A stretch of DNA of 36,476 nt from Amycolatopsis circi. Its GTDB lineage: Bacteria; Actinomycetota; Actinomycetes; Mycobacteriales; Pseudonocardiaceae. Below, in pieces: positions 15,752 to 22,811 of the stretch. The position numbers and the translations under genes were made by a program. Location: positions 1 through 36,476 of the forward strand of contig NZ_PQIA01000094.1 in the NCBI RefSeq assembly GCF_003385235.1, given 5' to 3'. How positions within the stretch are numbered: position 1 is the first letter of the stretch; the number at the start of each line of letters is the position of its first letter. The notes beneath the pieces were generated by a model. The model was given only the letters and a program-made list of their open reading frames with translations, made no database searches and had not been told where the DNA came from.

Positions 15752-15900
15752 CGTCGGTGGTCGAGCTGACAGTCAGACAGAACTGTCGAGGTCACACGGT
15801 CGGGTGAACCCAGACGGGTGAGTGCAGGTGGGCGAGGGTGGCCGCTTCCGGAGTCGGCGGGAGTTTGCCGGTTCCTGACCTGTGCGGTGGGTGACCGCCG

Positions 15901-15906
15901 TACGCT
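15901..15906 (+). promoter_or_regulatory. Putative -10 box, leaderless GT4
   Basis: TACGCT matches TANNNT and ends 6 nt before the GTG at 15913. No Shine-Dalgarno is present in the intervening bases. Confidence 0.45.
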
Positions 15907-15912
15907 GCACTC

Positions 15913-17061
15913 GTGACCGGTGATCCCCGTGTGCTGATCGACGCGACCGCGGTGCCCGCGGACCGGGGCGGGGTCGGCCGATACGTGGACTCGCTCGTCG
16001 GCGCGCTCGACCAGGACGGGGCCCGGCTGACGGTGGTCTGCCAGCCGCGCGACCTGCCGCTGTACGGCCAGCTCGCGCCCGGCTCCCGGATCGTCGCCGC
16101 GTCGCCCGCGACCTCGACGCGCACCGCTCGGCTGACCTGGGAACAAGCCACTCTGCCGCGGCTCGTGCGCCGGCTCGCCGCCGACGTCGTGCACTCGCCG
16201 CACTACACGATGCCGCTCGGCAGCGGGGCCGCTTCGGTGGTCACGCTGCACGACGCGACGTTCTTCACCGACGCCGTCCTGCACTCGTCGGTCAAAGCCC
16301 GGTTCTTCCGCGCGTGGACGTCTACCGCGCTGCGCCGGGCGACACTCTGCGTAGTTCCCAGTCACGCGACAGCGGTAGAACTGGCGCGGGTGAGCCCTGT
16401 GCGGCGGGCGGAGTTGGAGATCATCCACCACGGCGTCGACAGCGAAAGATTTCACCCGCCGTCCCCGGAGGAGGTCGCCGCGGCGCGGAAGGCGGTCGGG
16501 CTCGGCGCGACGCCGTATGTCGCGTTCCTCGGGGCTCTCGAACCGCGGAAAAACGTGCCCGCGCTGATCCGCGGTTACGCCCGTGCGGTCGCCGGGCAGC
16601 GCGACGCCCCGGCGCTCGTGCTCGCCGGGCAGCCCGGTTGGGACACCCAGGTGGAGCGCGCGCTGGACGCGGTGCCGCACCGGCTTCGCGTGATTCGCGC
16701 GGGTTATCTGCCGTTCGGCACGCTCGCCGGATTCCTTGGTGGAGCGGAACTTGTGGCGTATCCGAGTCTCGGCGAAGGCTTCGGCCTGCCGGTTCTCGAA
16801 GCGATGGCCTGCGGTGCCGCGGTGCTGACCACGCGCCGCCTTTCCCTGCCAGAGGTTGGCGGCGACGCGGTGGCGTACTGCGGCGTCGGTGCGGGCGATG
16901 TCGCCGCGGCGTTGACGGAATTGCTGGCCGATCCGTCGCGTCGCTCAGTGCTCGCCTCCGCGGCGCAGCGGCGCGCCAAGGAATTCTCGTGGACGACAAC
17001 GGCGGATCGGCACCGCGAGGCTTACGGAAAAGCCTGGCACCAGCATTTGCGCAATCGTTAA
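15913..17061 (+). CDS. Glycosyltransferase family 4 (GT-B fold)
   Basis: This is a 382-aa GT4 enzyme. The N-terminal half has VLIDATAVPADRGGVGRYVDSL (acceptor loop) and VVTLHDATFFTD. The C-terminal half has AFLGALEPRKNVPALI, VLAGQPGWD and the E-x7-E signature in LGEGFGLPVLEAMACGAAVL. This pattern fits mannosyltransferases of the PimB/WbaZ type, but the sugar cannot be assigned. The GTG at 15913 lacks a Shine-Dalgarno and follows a TACGCT box, so leaderless translation is likely. Its TAA stop and the stop of the convergent amidohydrolase share the palindrome TTAA, an unusually tight convergent end. Confidence 0.85.
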   Translation: MTGDPRVLIDATAVPADRGGVGRYVDSLVGALDQDGARLTVVCQPRDLPLYGQLAPGSRIVAASPATSTRTARLTWEQATLPRLVRRLAADVVHSPHYTMPLGSGAASVVTLHDATFFTDAVLHSSVKARFFRAWTSTALRRATLCVVPSHATAVELARVSPVRRAELEIIHHGVDSERFHPPSPEEVAAARKAVGLGATPYVAFLGALEPRKNVPALIRGYARAVAGQRDAPALVLAGQPGWDTQVERALDAVPHRLRVIRAGYLPFGTLAGFLGGAELVAYPSLGEGFGLPVLEAMACGAAVLTTRRLSLPEVGGDAVAYCGVGAGDVAAALTELLADPSRRSVLASAAQRRAKEFSWTTTADRHREAYGKAWHQHLRNR

Positions 17062-18032
17062 CGGAGGCCGTAAAGGGCTTCCGCGTTGGCGTGCGCGATC
17101 TTTTCCCGGTCTTCCTGATTCGGCAAGTTCTGCAGGAATTCCGTGACGGCCGCGGCTTGGATTCGATGGAACGGGTAATCGCCGGACAGCAGGATTCGCT
17201 CGGCGGTCGTGTATTCGAGCGCGTTGCGCAGCATTCGCGGGACGAGCATTCCGCTGGTCGCCAGGTGAATGTTGGTGCGGAAATACTCGGAGACACGGCG
17301 TTCGAGATGAGTGGCCGTGTGCGACAGGCTGTCGATGCGGTCGAGTGCGAACAGCACCACCTCGCCCCAGTGCCCGAGGACGACTTGCAGATCCGGGTGC
17401 CGGTCGAACGTTCCGCGCAGGATCAGCCGGATGACGGCGAGCCCGGCCTCGTAGTGCCAGCCGAGGCCGTACGTGGCCAGCCCGAGGTCGAGTTCCGGGC
17501 CGAAGCCGCTGTAGGAAGCCTGCCGAACCGACTCCACCGGGATCTGCGGGTGGACGAAGACCGGCCGTCCGAGCGCGGCGGCCGCACCGAGCAGTTCGTC
17601 GTAGGCGGGATCGTCGAGGGGACGGTCGCCGCTGCGGCCGTACGACATGATCCCGACGTGTGCCGGATCTTTCGCGGTGCGCTGCAGTTCGGCGAGCGCA
17701 GCGTCCGGATCGGACATCGGCAACGTGGTCATGGCGCGGAAGCGACCGGGGTGCTTCGCGACCGCCTCGCTGACGAGGTCGTTCGCCTCGCGGCTCAACT
17801 CGATGCCTTGCGGCGGCGGGCATCCGTGCGTTCCCGGCGGCGCGATCGAGAGCACTTGGACGTCGATGCCCGCCTCGTCCATCCACGCCACGCGCTGGTC
17901 GCCGATGTCGAGCAGGCGTTCCGGGAGGTCGCCCCGGTCGTTGTGCGCGATGCTCGGGTCGCCGGATTCGGTGCGCAGCATCCGGTCGATGCCGGGGGTG
18001 GTCCAATGCTCCTCGATCGCGACGGTTTTCAT
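17058..18032 (-). CDS. Amidohydrolase family protein (ACMSD/decarboxylase-like)
   Basis: This is a 324-aa TIM-barrel metal enzyme of the amidohydrolase-2 group, which includes ACMSD and gamma-resorcylate decarboxylase. The N-terminus has EEHW (7-10) in place of the classic HxH strand. Later come RPVFVHPQIP (metal histidine), LQVVLGHWGE (histidine and acid) and ILLSGDYPF (conserved metal aspartate). The family mainly decarboxylates or hydrolyses aromatic acids; the substrate here is unknown. The ATG at 18032 has a strong GAGGAGG about 3-5 nt upstream. The gene lies after the small membrane protein and SRPBCC genes on the same strand and may be part of the TetR-controlled unit. Confidence 0.82.
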   Translation of the reverse strand: MKTVAIEEHWTTPGIDRMLRTESGDPSIAHNDRGDLPERLLDIGDQRVAWMDEAGIDVQVLSIAPPGTHGCPPPQGIELSREANDLVSEAVAKHPGRFRAMTTLPMSDPDAALAELQRTAKDPAHVGIMSYGRSGDRPLDDPAYDELLGAAAALGRPVFVHPQIPVESVRQASYSGFGPELDLGLATYGLGWHYEAGLAVIRLILRGTFDRHPDLQVVLGHWGEVVLFALDRIDSLSHTATHLERRVSEYFRTNIHLATSGMLVPRMLRNALEYTTAERILLSGDYPFHRIQAAAVTEFLQNLPNQEDREKIAHANAEALYGLR

Positions 18033-18078
18033 CGGCCTCCTCGTGCTGGCTGGTGATTTCGAGATTACCAGTTTTCCG

Positions 18079-18408
18079 TTAAGCGGCCTTGGTCGTTTTG
18101 CGCACGTGGTGTGCGATAGCGACCGCGACTCCGCTCGCGACGAAGAATGCGGTGACCGCCGGATTCATGGATTTGGACAAACTGGGCGCGCTTTCCGGAC
18201 TTGACGCCCAGAGCCCGAGGACTCCGAGATAGACCGCGGCCAATCCGGCGGACCACCAGCGCAGGGCGCGTGGCTGGGAATCGCGCAGGCTGGAGACGAC
18301 GAGCGCGATCAGCGGGATACCGGAGAGCAACGCGAACTGCCCGAGGACGAGGGCGGGGACGGACCACGCGGTGATCAGGATGGGCAGCGAGGCACGGGAG
18401 GCGGTCAT
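18079..18408 (-). CDS. Small integral membrane protein, 109 aa
   Basis: I do not recognise the family. Three hydrophobic segments are visible: about 10-35 (ILITAWSVPALVLGQFALLS and on), 48-66 (WWSAGLAAVYLGVLGLW) and 82-100 (PAVTAFFVASGVAVAIA). A basic C-terminus, HHVRKTTKAA, follows. The ATG at 18408 has AGGAGAA 5 nt upstream, which fixes the start; the frame continues upstream into the SRPBCC gene but antisense-like. It lies 26 nt downstream of the secreted SRPBCC gene and 46 nt upstream of the amidohydrolase, so the three are likely co-transcribed. Confidence 0.8.
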   Translation of the reverse strand: MTASRASLPILITAWSVPALVLGQFALLSGIPLIALVVSSLRDSQPRALRWWSAGLAAVYLGVLGLWASSPESAPSLSKSMNPAVTAFFVASGVAVAIAHHVRKTTKAA

Positions 18409-18434
18409 GAGGATTCTCCTTCGGGGGCCGGTGT

Positions 18435-19055
18435 TCAGTGGTGGCAGCGGGCTTCGGCAGCGGTCTTCAGATCGGCGAGCCAGAGGTCCAGTCCCGGTGC
18501 CAGGTACTTGATCGCGGTGGCCGGGTCGGCCTCGATTTGCTTGCCGGTCCAGCTTTCTTCGGTGCGGACGAGGACTCCGCCGCGCACCGGGACGAAGTTC
18601 CAGACGTGCGTTCCCTTGTCGATCCGCAGGCCCTGGCCGATGGCGGGGCCGGACCAGCGGATGCACTGGCCGGGCTTGACCTGGTGGACAGTCGACGTGA
18701 TGACCAGCGTGGTGGGCGGCGTCGACGGCGTGGCCGGGGCGGGCGTGGTCCAGCGGAACTGCGAACCGGGGTGCAGCCTGCCCGGGTCGAGGCGCTTCAT
18801 GCTCGTGACCGGCTTCTGCCAGTACGGCCAGCTTTCGACGTCGGTGTGCAGCCGCCACACGGTGCTCAGCGGGGCCTTGACGAAGGTCTCCGCACGGTGG
18901 TGGAGCTGGGCGGCCGGGTCGATGCCTTTGCCTTGGCAGGTCAGGGAACCCGGGTGCGAGGTGGCGGCTTGGGCGGGCGCGGCGCCGAGCAGTCCGGCGG
19001 CGATCGGAAGCGCGAGAAGGGCGGCGCGAAAGCGGCGGAGTGTGGAGTGCGACAT
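18435..19055 (-). CDS. Secreted SRPBCC family protein
   Basis: This 206-aa protein has a clear signal peptide (basic MSHSTLRRFR, hydrophobic core, cleavage near AQA-AT at about 30) followed by a START/SRPBCC-like domain. FVKAPLSTVWRLHTDVESWPYW is the typical first helix-grip segment, and W-rich strands and a long C-terminal helix (AIKYLAPGLDLWLADLKTAAEA) follow. The fold makes a hydrophobic pocket, and family members bind or transform lipids and polyketides; an exported member is less usual. Two cysteines, near the mature N-terminus and C-terminus, could form a disulfide. The ATG at 19055 has AGGGGA 7 nt upstream. It diverges from the TetR gene across an operator-like region. Confidence 0.82.
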   Translation of the reverse strand: MSHSTLRRFRAALLALPIAAGLLGAAPAQAATSHPGSLTCQGKGIDPAAQLHHRAETFVKAPLSTVWRLHTDVESWPYWQKPVTSMKRLDPGRLHPGSQFRWTTPAPATPSTPPTTLVITSTVHQVKPGQCIRWSGPAIGQGLRIDKGTHVWNFVPVRGGVLVRTEESWTGKQIEADPATAIKYLAPGLDLWLADLKTAAEARCHH

Positions 19056-19075
19056 CGGTAAGTCCCCTTATTGAT

Positions 19076-19099
19076 AGTTAATAGCACTAACTCTGGTTA
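19076..19099. promoter_or_regulatory. Putative TetR operator with three half-sites
   Basis: The motif GTTA/TAAC occurs three times in alternating orientation: 19077-19080, 19088-19091 and 19096-19099. The outer pair forms AGTTA-7nt-TAACT; the inner pair forms TAAC-4nt-GTTA. This AT-rich island lies in a very GC-rich setting between the TetR and SRPBCC genes and overlaps the likely SRPBCC promoter (TTAACC and TATCAA, 18 nt apart, minus strand). Confidence 0.5.
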
Positions 19100-19154
19100 A
19101 GACCCTACTGGTACGCCGTCGTGAACGTCAATAGCGGAAGTGAAGGGGCTTAAC

Positions 19155-19160
19155 TACACT
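19155..19160 (+). promoter_or_regulatory. Putative -10 box of the TetR gene
   Basis: TACACT ends 8 nt before the ATG at 19169. This would give a leaderless transcript from that ATG or a short leader for the second ATG at 19190. Confidence 0.4.
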
Positions 19161-19168
19161 GGGCGGGG

Positions 19169-19825
19169 ATGAGCGAAGGGGAACGGCCGATGACCGAACA
19201 GGCACCGCGGGAGCGCTACCGCGAGCAGGTGCGCGGCGAGATCAAGCAGCACGCTCGGAACCAGATCGCCGAGGCGGGGCTGCCAGCGCTGTCGCTGACC
19301 GCGATCGCCAAGCAGATGAGCATGACCGTGCCCGCGCTGTACCGGTACTACCGCGGTCGCGACGAGTTGATCACCGCGCTGATCCGGGACGCGTTCCGGA
19401 GCCTCGCCGACACCGTCCGCGCGGCGGCGGATTCCGGGGCGGACCTGCTGGCACTGGCGCACGTCATCCGGGACTGGGCCAAGGCCGACCCGCAGCGCTA
19501 CTTCCTCATCTACGGCACGCCGGTGCCCGGCTACCACGCGCCGCCGGACACGACGGCCATCTCCAACGAGGTCATGGAAGTCCTGATCGAGGCGAACTCG
19601 GCGCTAGGCGAACCGGAGTCGGCGACGACGTTCCACGTGCACCTCGAAACGCACCGCGAGTGGGTGGACAGCGACACCGTCGGAACCGGCGCGGTGCGGC
19701 GCGCGCTGTCGTTCTGGACCCGGCTGCACGGGGTGCTGTCGCTCGAACTGGCCGGCCACTTCACCGGGATGAAGTTCGACCCGGCCCTGCTGATCGACGA
19801 CGAGCTGGCCGAGCTGAAAGCGTGA
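19169..19825 (+). CDS. TetR family transcriptional regulator
   Basis: This is a 218-aa TetR-type repressor. The N-terminal helix-turn-helix is clear (AGLPALSLTAIAKQMSMTVPALYRYYRGRDELITALI, about 40-75, quoted in part: LTAIAKQMSMTVPALYRYY). The C-terminal ligand domain has the PGYHAPPDTT and FWTRLHGVLSLELAGHF features of the TetR_C_13 (WHG) type. Start choice is open: ATG 19169 fits a leaderless start after TACACT, whereas ATG 19190 has AAGGGGA 7 nt upstream. It is divergent from the SRPBCC/membrane protein/amidohydrolase genes, with operator-like half-sites between, so it probably represses them and itself. Confidence 0.85.
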   Translation: MSEGERPMTEQAPRERYREQVRGEIKQHARNQIAEAGLPALSLTAIAKQMSMTVPALYRYYRGRDELITALIRDAFRSLADTVRAAADSGADLLALAHVIRDWAKADPQRYFLIYGTPVPGYHAPPDTTAISNEVMEVLIEANSALGEPESATTFHVHLETHREWVDSDTVGTGAVRRALSFWTRLHGVLSLELAGHFTGMKFDPALLIDDELAELKA

Positions 19826-19883
19826 ACGGCAGTGACCGCGGGTGATCGGGTCGGTGGGCTGACGTAGCCGTCCGTGAGCAGTG

Positions 19884-19889
19884 GACAAT
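19884..19889 (+). promoter_or_regulatory. Putative -10 box, leaderless wbbL-like gene
   Basis: GACAAT ends 6 nt before the GTG at 19896. CTGACG at 19859-19864 could be the -35, with a long 19-nt spacer. Confidence 0.4.
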
Positions 19890-19895
19890 GGCCCG

Positions 19896-20759
19896 GTGAC
19901 TGAGCAGCGCACGTATGGTGACCGCGTCGGCGTCGTGACCGTGACCTACTTCCCCGGCGAAACGCTCGAGAAGTTCCTCGACACGCTCGACAAGGCGACC
20001 GACCGCGAGGTCCACGTCGTCGTCGCCGACAACGCGTCCACCGACGGCGCTCCGGAGAAGGCCGCCGAACGCGAGAACGTGACGCTCGTCAGCATCGGCG
20101 AGAACGTCGGCTACGGGACGGCCGCCAACCGCGGCGTCGCGGCGCTCGACGACAGCTACGGCTGGGTCGTCGTGGTCAATCCGGACCTCGAATGGGAGCC
20201 GGGTTCGCTCGACGCGCTGATCGAGGTCGCCGGGCGCTGGCCGCGCGGAGCCGCGTTCGGGCCGCTGATCCACGACCTCGACGGGACCGTCTACCCGTCC
20301 GCGCGGCTGCTGCCGTCGTTCGGACGCGGGATCGGGCACGCGGTGTTCGGCAAAGTTTGGCCGGGCAACCCGTGGACCCGCGAATACCGCCAGGAAAACG
20401 CCGCGCCGACCGAGCGCACGTCCGGCTGGCTGTCCGGCTCCTGCCAGCTCTTCCGGCGCGAAGCGTTCGATTCCGTCGGCGGCTTCGACACCCGCTACTT
20501 CATGTACTTCGAGGACGTCGACCTCGGCGACCGGCTCGCGAAGGCGGGCTGGCAGAACGTCTATGCCCCGTCGTCGAGCGTGATGCACATCGGCGGCCAC
20601 TCGACCGCGCGCGCGTCGGCGAAGATGCTTCGCGCCCACCACGCGAGCGCCTACCGCTACCTCGCCGACCGGCACCAGGGTCTGCTGTGGAAGCCGGTGC
20701 TGGCGGCGGTGAAGCTCGGGCTGGCGTTGCGGGTGAAGCTGGAGACCCGCAAGGGCTGA
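19896..20759 (+). CDS. wbbL: Rhamnosyltransferase, WbbL-like (GT2)
   Basis: WbbL transfers rhamnose from dTDP-rhamnose to decaprenyl-diphospho-GlcNAc, completing the arabinogalactan linkage unit at the inner membrane face. This 287-aa GT-A enzyme has VTVTYFPGETL (15-25), VVADNASTDGAPE (43-55), VVVNPDLEWEPGSL (93-106, metal site), GSCQLFRREAFDSVGGFD and YFEDVDLGDRLAKAGW (204-219, catalytic acid). Length is close to the M. tuberculosis enzyme (about 300). The manB-like gene downstream and rmlD upstream repeat the mycobacterial neighbourhood, which is the main reason for the name over other GT2 types. GTG 19896 is chosen for its leaderless -10; GTG 19881 is in frame five codons earlier. Confidence 0.78.
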   Translation: MTEQRTYGDRVGVVTVTYFPGETLEKFLDTLDKATDREVHVVVADNASTDGAPEKAAERENVTLVSIGENVGYGTAANRGVAALDDSYGWVVVVNPDLEWEPGSLDALIEVAGRWPRGAAFGPLIHDLDGTVYPSARLLPSFGRGIGHAVFGKVWPGNPWTREYRQENAAPTERTSGWLSGSCQLFRREAFDSVGGFDTRYFMYFEDVDLGDRLAKAGWQNVYAPSSSVMHIGGHSTARASAKMLRAHHASAYRYLADRHQGLLWKPVLAAVKLGLALRVKLETRKG

Positions 20760-20805
20760 GGGTCCGCAACCGGGAACTCAACCCGGGCAGAGCCCGTGCC
20801 TGTAG

Positions 20806-20860
20806 GTCCGTGAGGGGAACCCTGAGGGAATCTGAGTCCCTCAGGGTTCCCCTCACGGAC
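20806..20860. terminator. Long hairpin, family B copy 1
   Basis: A perfect 24-bp stem (20806-20829 with 20837-20860) with a 7-nt loop lies 46 nt after the wbbL-like stop. The same GTCCGTGAGGGGAACCCT arm occurs after dapC at 30431. It probably acts as a terminator and also belongs to a dispersed repeat family. Confidence 0.75.
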
Positions 20861-21061
20861 AGCAAACCCGCCCCGGGCGACCTGGGCTGACGCACCTTGA
20901 GCGCGTAATTAGCACGGCCTTGAGTTCCAGGTATTGGGCTGAGGTCCGCAAAGGACGGCAGGGCAATCGGCGTGCCTTCGGGAGCGTCCGGATGCTCAGC
21001 GGCCGCAACACTTTGCGGTCGTAAAGATCGCTCGCGGGCGGTGCGATCTCCCGCACGGGAA
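20861..21061. other. Intergenic stretch with no recognised gene
   Basis: This 200-bp stretch lies between two hairpins and two converging genes. Short frames exist on both strands but lack ribosome binding sites and family resemblance. GTGCG-6nt-CGCAC (about 21040-21055) could form a small hairpin. I cannot assign it. Confidence 0.4.
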
Positions 21062-21101
21062 GTCTGCCTGGGCAATCCGGGCAACCCGGGCCGAGGCAGA
21101 C
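21062..21101 (-). terminator. Hairpin after the Pro/Thr-rich gene
   Basis: GTCTGCCT (21062-21069) and AGGCAGAC (21094-21101) form an 8-bp stem enclosing a GC-rich core that can itself fold (CCGGG/CCCGG). It starts 10 nt beyond the stop of the minus-strand gene ending at 21112. There is no T tract. Confidence 0.45.
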
Positions 21102-21111
21102 CCCGCGAAGA

Positions 21112-21591
21112 TCACAGCCCGTCGAGCCGCCGGGACAGATTGGACCGTCCGCTGTTCTGCTTGACCGTCGGGACCAGGCCGGTCATTTCCTCCTCGGCCG
21201 GTTCCTTCAGCGGGCTCGCCACCGGCTTCGCCTGCGGGCGCGGGACCAGCGGCGTCGTCGTCTGCGGACCGGCCGGGCTCGGCACCGTCGGCTGCGGCAA
21301 GGTGTTCTGCGGGCCCGGGACTTCGAGCGGCCGCGTCGGCGTCGGCTGGGCCAGCGGATGCGGCGACGGCTGGGTTCGCGAGCCGCCTGCCAGCGGATGG
21401 TCGTTCTCTTCGATCAGCGACGCGGGCAATTGCGTCGTGGTGTCGGGGTCCAGCCCGGAGACCACCGCGCGGGAGATCTGCTGGGTGCTGGAGGAATCCA
21501 TCGGAGACGTCATGTTGTCCGGCGTCACCACGAAGGCGCCGCGGGATCGTGCGCGTGCGAGCAAAGCGTCCGCGCGATCGCGGGGGTCCAT
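21112..21591 (-). CDS. Hypothetical protein with disordered Pro/Thr-rich region, 159 aa
   Basis: I do not recognise a named family. The first 60 residues are ordered-looking: MDPRDRADALLARARSRG, then FVVTPDNMTSPMDSSSTQQI, which looks like a conserved motif. The rest (about 70-150) is Pro/Thr/Gln-rich and probably disordered, ending in a basic SGRSNLSRRL. There is no signal peptide or membrane segment, so it is likely cytoplasmic. The frame extends upstream, but ATG 21591 has GGGAGG 9 nt upstream and marks where the sequence becomes protein-like. It diverges from the manB-like gene; a TACCCT box at 21652-21657 could be its -10. Confidence 0.7.
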   Translation of the reverse strand: MDPRDRADALLARARSRGAFVVTPDNMTSPMDSSSTQQISRAVVSGLDPDTTTQLPASLIEENDHPLAGGSRTQPSPHPLAQPTPTRPLEVPGPQNTLPQPTVPSPAGPQTTTPLVPRPQAKPVASPLKEPAEEEMTGLVPTVKQNSGRSNLSRRLDGL

Positions 21592-21731
21592 TCCCCTCGG
21601 CCTCCCGACTGACCCGGGGCCTCTGGGGAAAGGCCCGCCTGTTTCCTGTCTAGGGTAGGCCCTCGGGGCCCGCGCCGCCCACGTTTCCCGCGGCTTGTCG
21701 CTCAGCGGTGCGTGATACAAAGGAGATTTCT

Positions 21732-22811
21732 GTGACGTCCGAGGTCGAGGTCGACGCCGTCGTACTGGTCGGCGGCCAGGGCACGCGGCTGCGCCCGCTC
21801 ACGCTGTCCGCGCCGAAGCCGATGCTGCCGACGGCGGGCACGCCCTACCTGAGCCACCTGTTCTCCCGCATCCGCGCGGCCGGGATCCGGCACGTGGTGC
21901 TCGGCACGTCGTACCGGGCCGAGGTGTTCGAGGAGTACTTCGGCGACGGGTCCGCGCACGGCCTTGAGCTTGAGTACGTCGTGGAGGACGAGCCGCTCGA
22001 CACCGGCGGCGCCATCCGCAACGTCTACGACCGGCTGCGCGCCGACCACGCGATCGTCTTCAACGGCGACATCCTCTCCGGTGCCGACCTGCACGCCCAG
22101 CTGCGCACCCACCTCGATTCCGGGGCGGACGTCACCCTTCATCTGCAGCGCGTCTCCGACCCGAGCCGGTTCGGTTCGGTGCCGACCGACTCCGACGGGC
22201 GCGTCACCGCTTTCCTGGAGAAGACGCCGAACCCGCCGACGGACCAGATCAACGCCGGCTGCTACGTCTTCCGCCGTCCGGTGATCGAGACCATTCCGAC
22301 CGGGCGGCGGGTGTCGGTGGAGCGCGAGACCTTCCCCGGCCTTCTCGAGAACGGCGCGCATCTGCACGGATTTGTCGACTCTTCGTACTGGCTCGACGTC
22401 GGCACCCCGGAAGCGTTTGTCCGCGGCAGCGCCGATCTGGTTCGCGGCGTCGCTCCGACCTCGGCGCTGGCCGGGCCGACCGGCGATTCCCTCGTGCTGG
22501 ACGCGGCTTCCATCTTTACCGGAGCGAAGCTCACCGACGGCACGACGATCGGTGCGCGAGCCGTCGTCGGGAAGGACGCGAAGGTGTCCGGCTCGGTGGT
22601 GTTCGACGACGCGGTGATCGGTTCGGACGCGATTGTGGAGAATTCGGTGCTGGGCCGCGGAGCGCAGGTCGGAGAGGGCGCGGTGCTGCGCGGCGTGGTG
22701 CTCGGCGACGGCGCGACGGTGGGGGCCGGTTGCGAACTGCTCGACGGCGTCCGGATCTGGCCCGGAGTTTCGGTGCCGGACGGCGGCATCCGGTTTTCGA
22801 GCGACGCGTGA
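21732..22811 (+). CDS. manB: Mannose-1-phosphate guanylyltransferase-like sugar nucleotidyltransferase
   Basis: The family makes NDP-sugars from sugar-1-phosphate; the M. tuberculosis homologue (ManB, Rv3264c) makes GDP-mannose and is 359 aa, exactly the length here. The nucleotidyltransferase domain has VVLVGGQGTRLRPLTLSAPKPM (10-31), IVFNGDILSG (metal aspartate), FLEKTPNPPTDQINAGCYVF and DVGTPE. The C-terminal ~110 residues are left-handed beta-helix hexapeptide repeats (ARAVVGKDAKVSGSVVFDDA and on). GTG 21732 has AGGAG 6 nt upstream. The symbol follows mycobacterial usage; a glucose-1-phosphate specificity cannot be excluded. The next gene's ATG overlaps its TGA by one base. Confidence 0.82.
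   Translation: MTSEVEVDAVVLVGGQGTRLRPLTLSAPKPMLPTAGTPYLSHLFSRIRAAGIRHVVLGTSYRAEVFEEYFGDGSAHGLELEYVVEDEPLDTGGAIRNVYDRLRADHAIVFNGDILSGADLHAQLRTHLDSGADVTLHLQRVSDPSRFGSVPTDSDGRVTAFLEKTPNPPTDQINAGCYVFRRPVIETIPTGRRVSVERETFPGLLENGAHLHGFVDSSYWLDVGTPEAFVRGSADLVRGVAPTSALAGPTGDSLVLDAASIFTGAKLTDGTTIGARAVVGKDAKVSGSVVFDDAVIGSDAIVENSVLGRGAQVGEGAVLRGVVLGDGATVGAGCELLDGVRIWPGVSVPDGGIRFSSDA

Noticed and set aside
15664..15912. Possible small gene between the two GT4 genes
   Set aside because: No start with a ribosome site or -10 box in a sustained frame; the 27-bp duplication explains the coding-like look.
14560..16680. Continuation of the minus-strand GT2 frame to 1016 codons
   Set aside because: The upstream 700 codons are antisense to two clear GT4 genes and have Arg/Pro/His-rich, motif-free sequence typical of GC-rich shadow frames.
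20853..21056. Small minus-strand frame of 67 codons downstream of wbbL
   Set aside because: No ribosome binding site, no recognisable fold, and it overlaps the family B hairpin.
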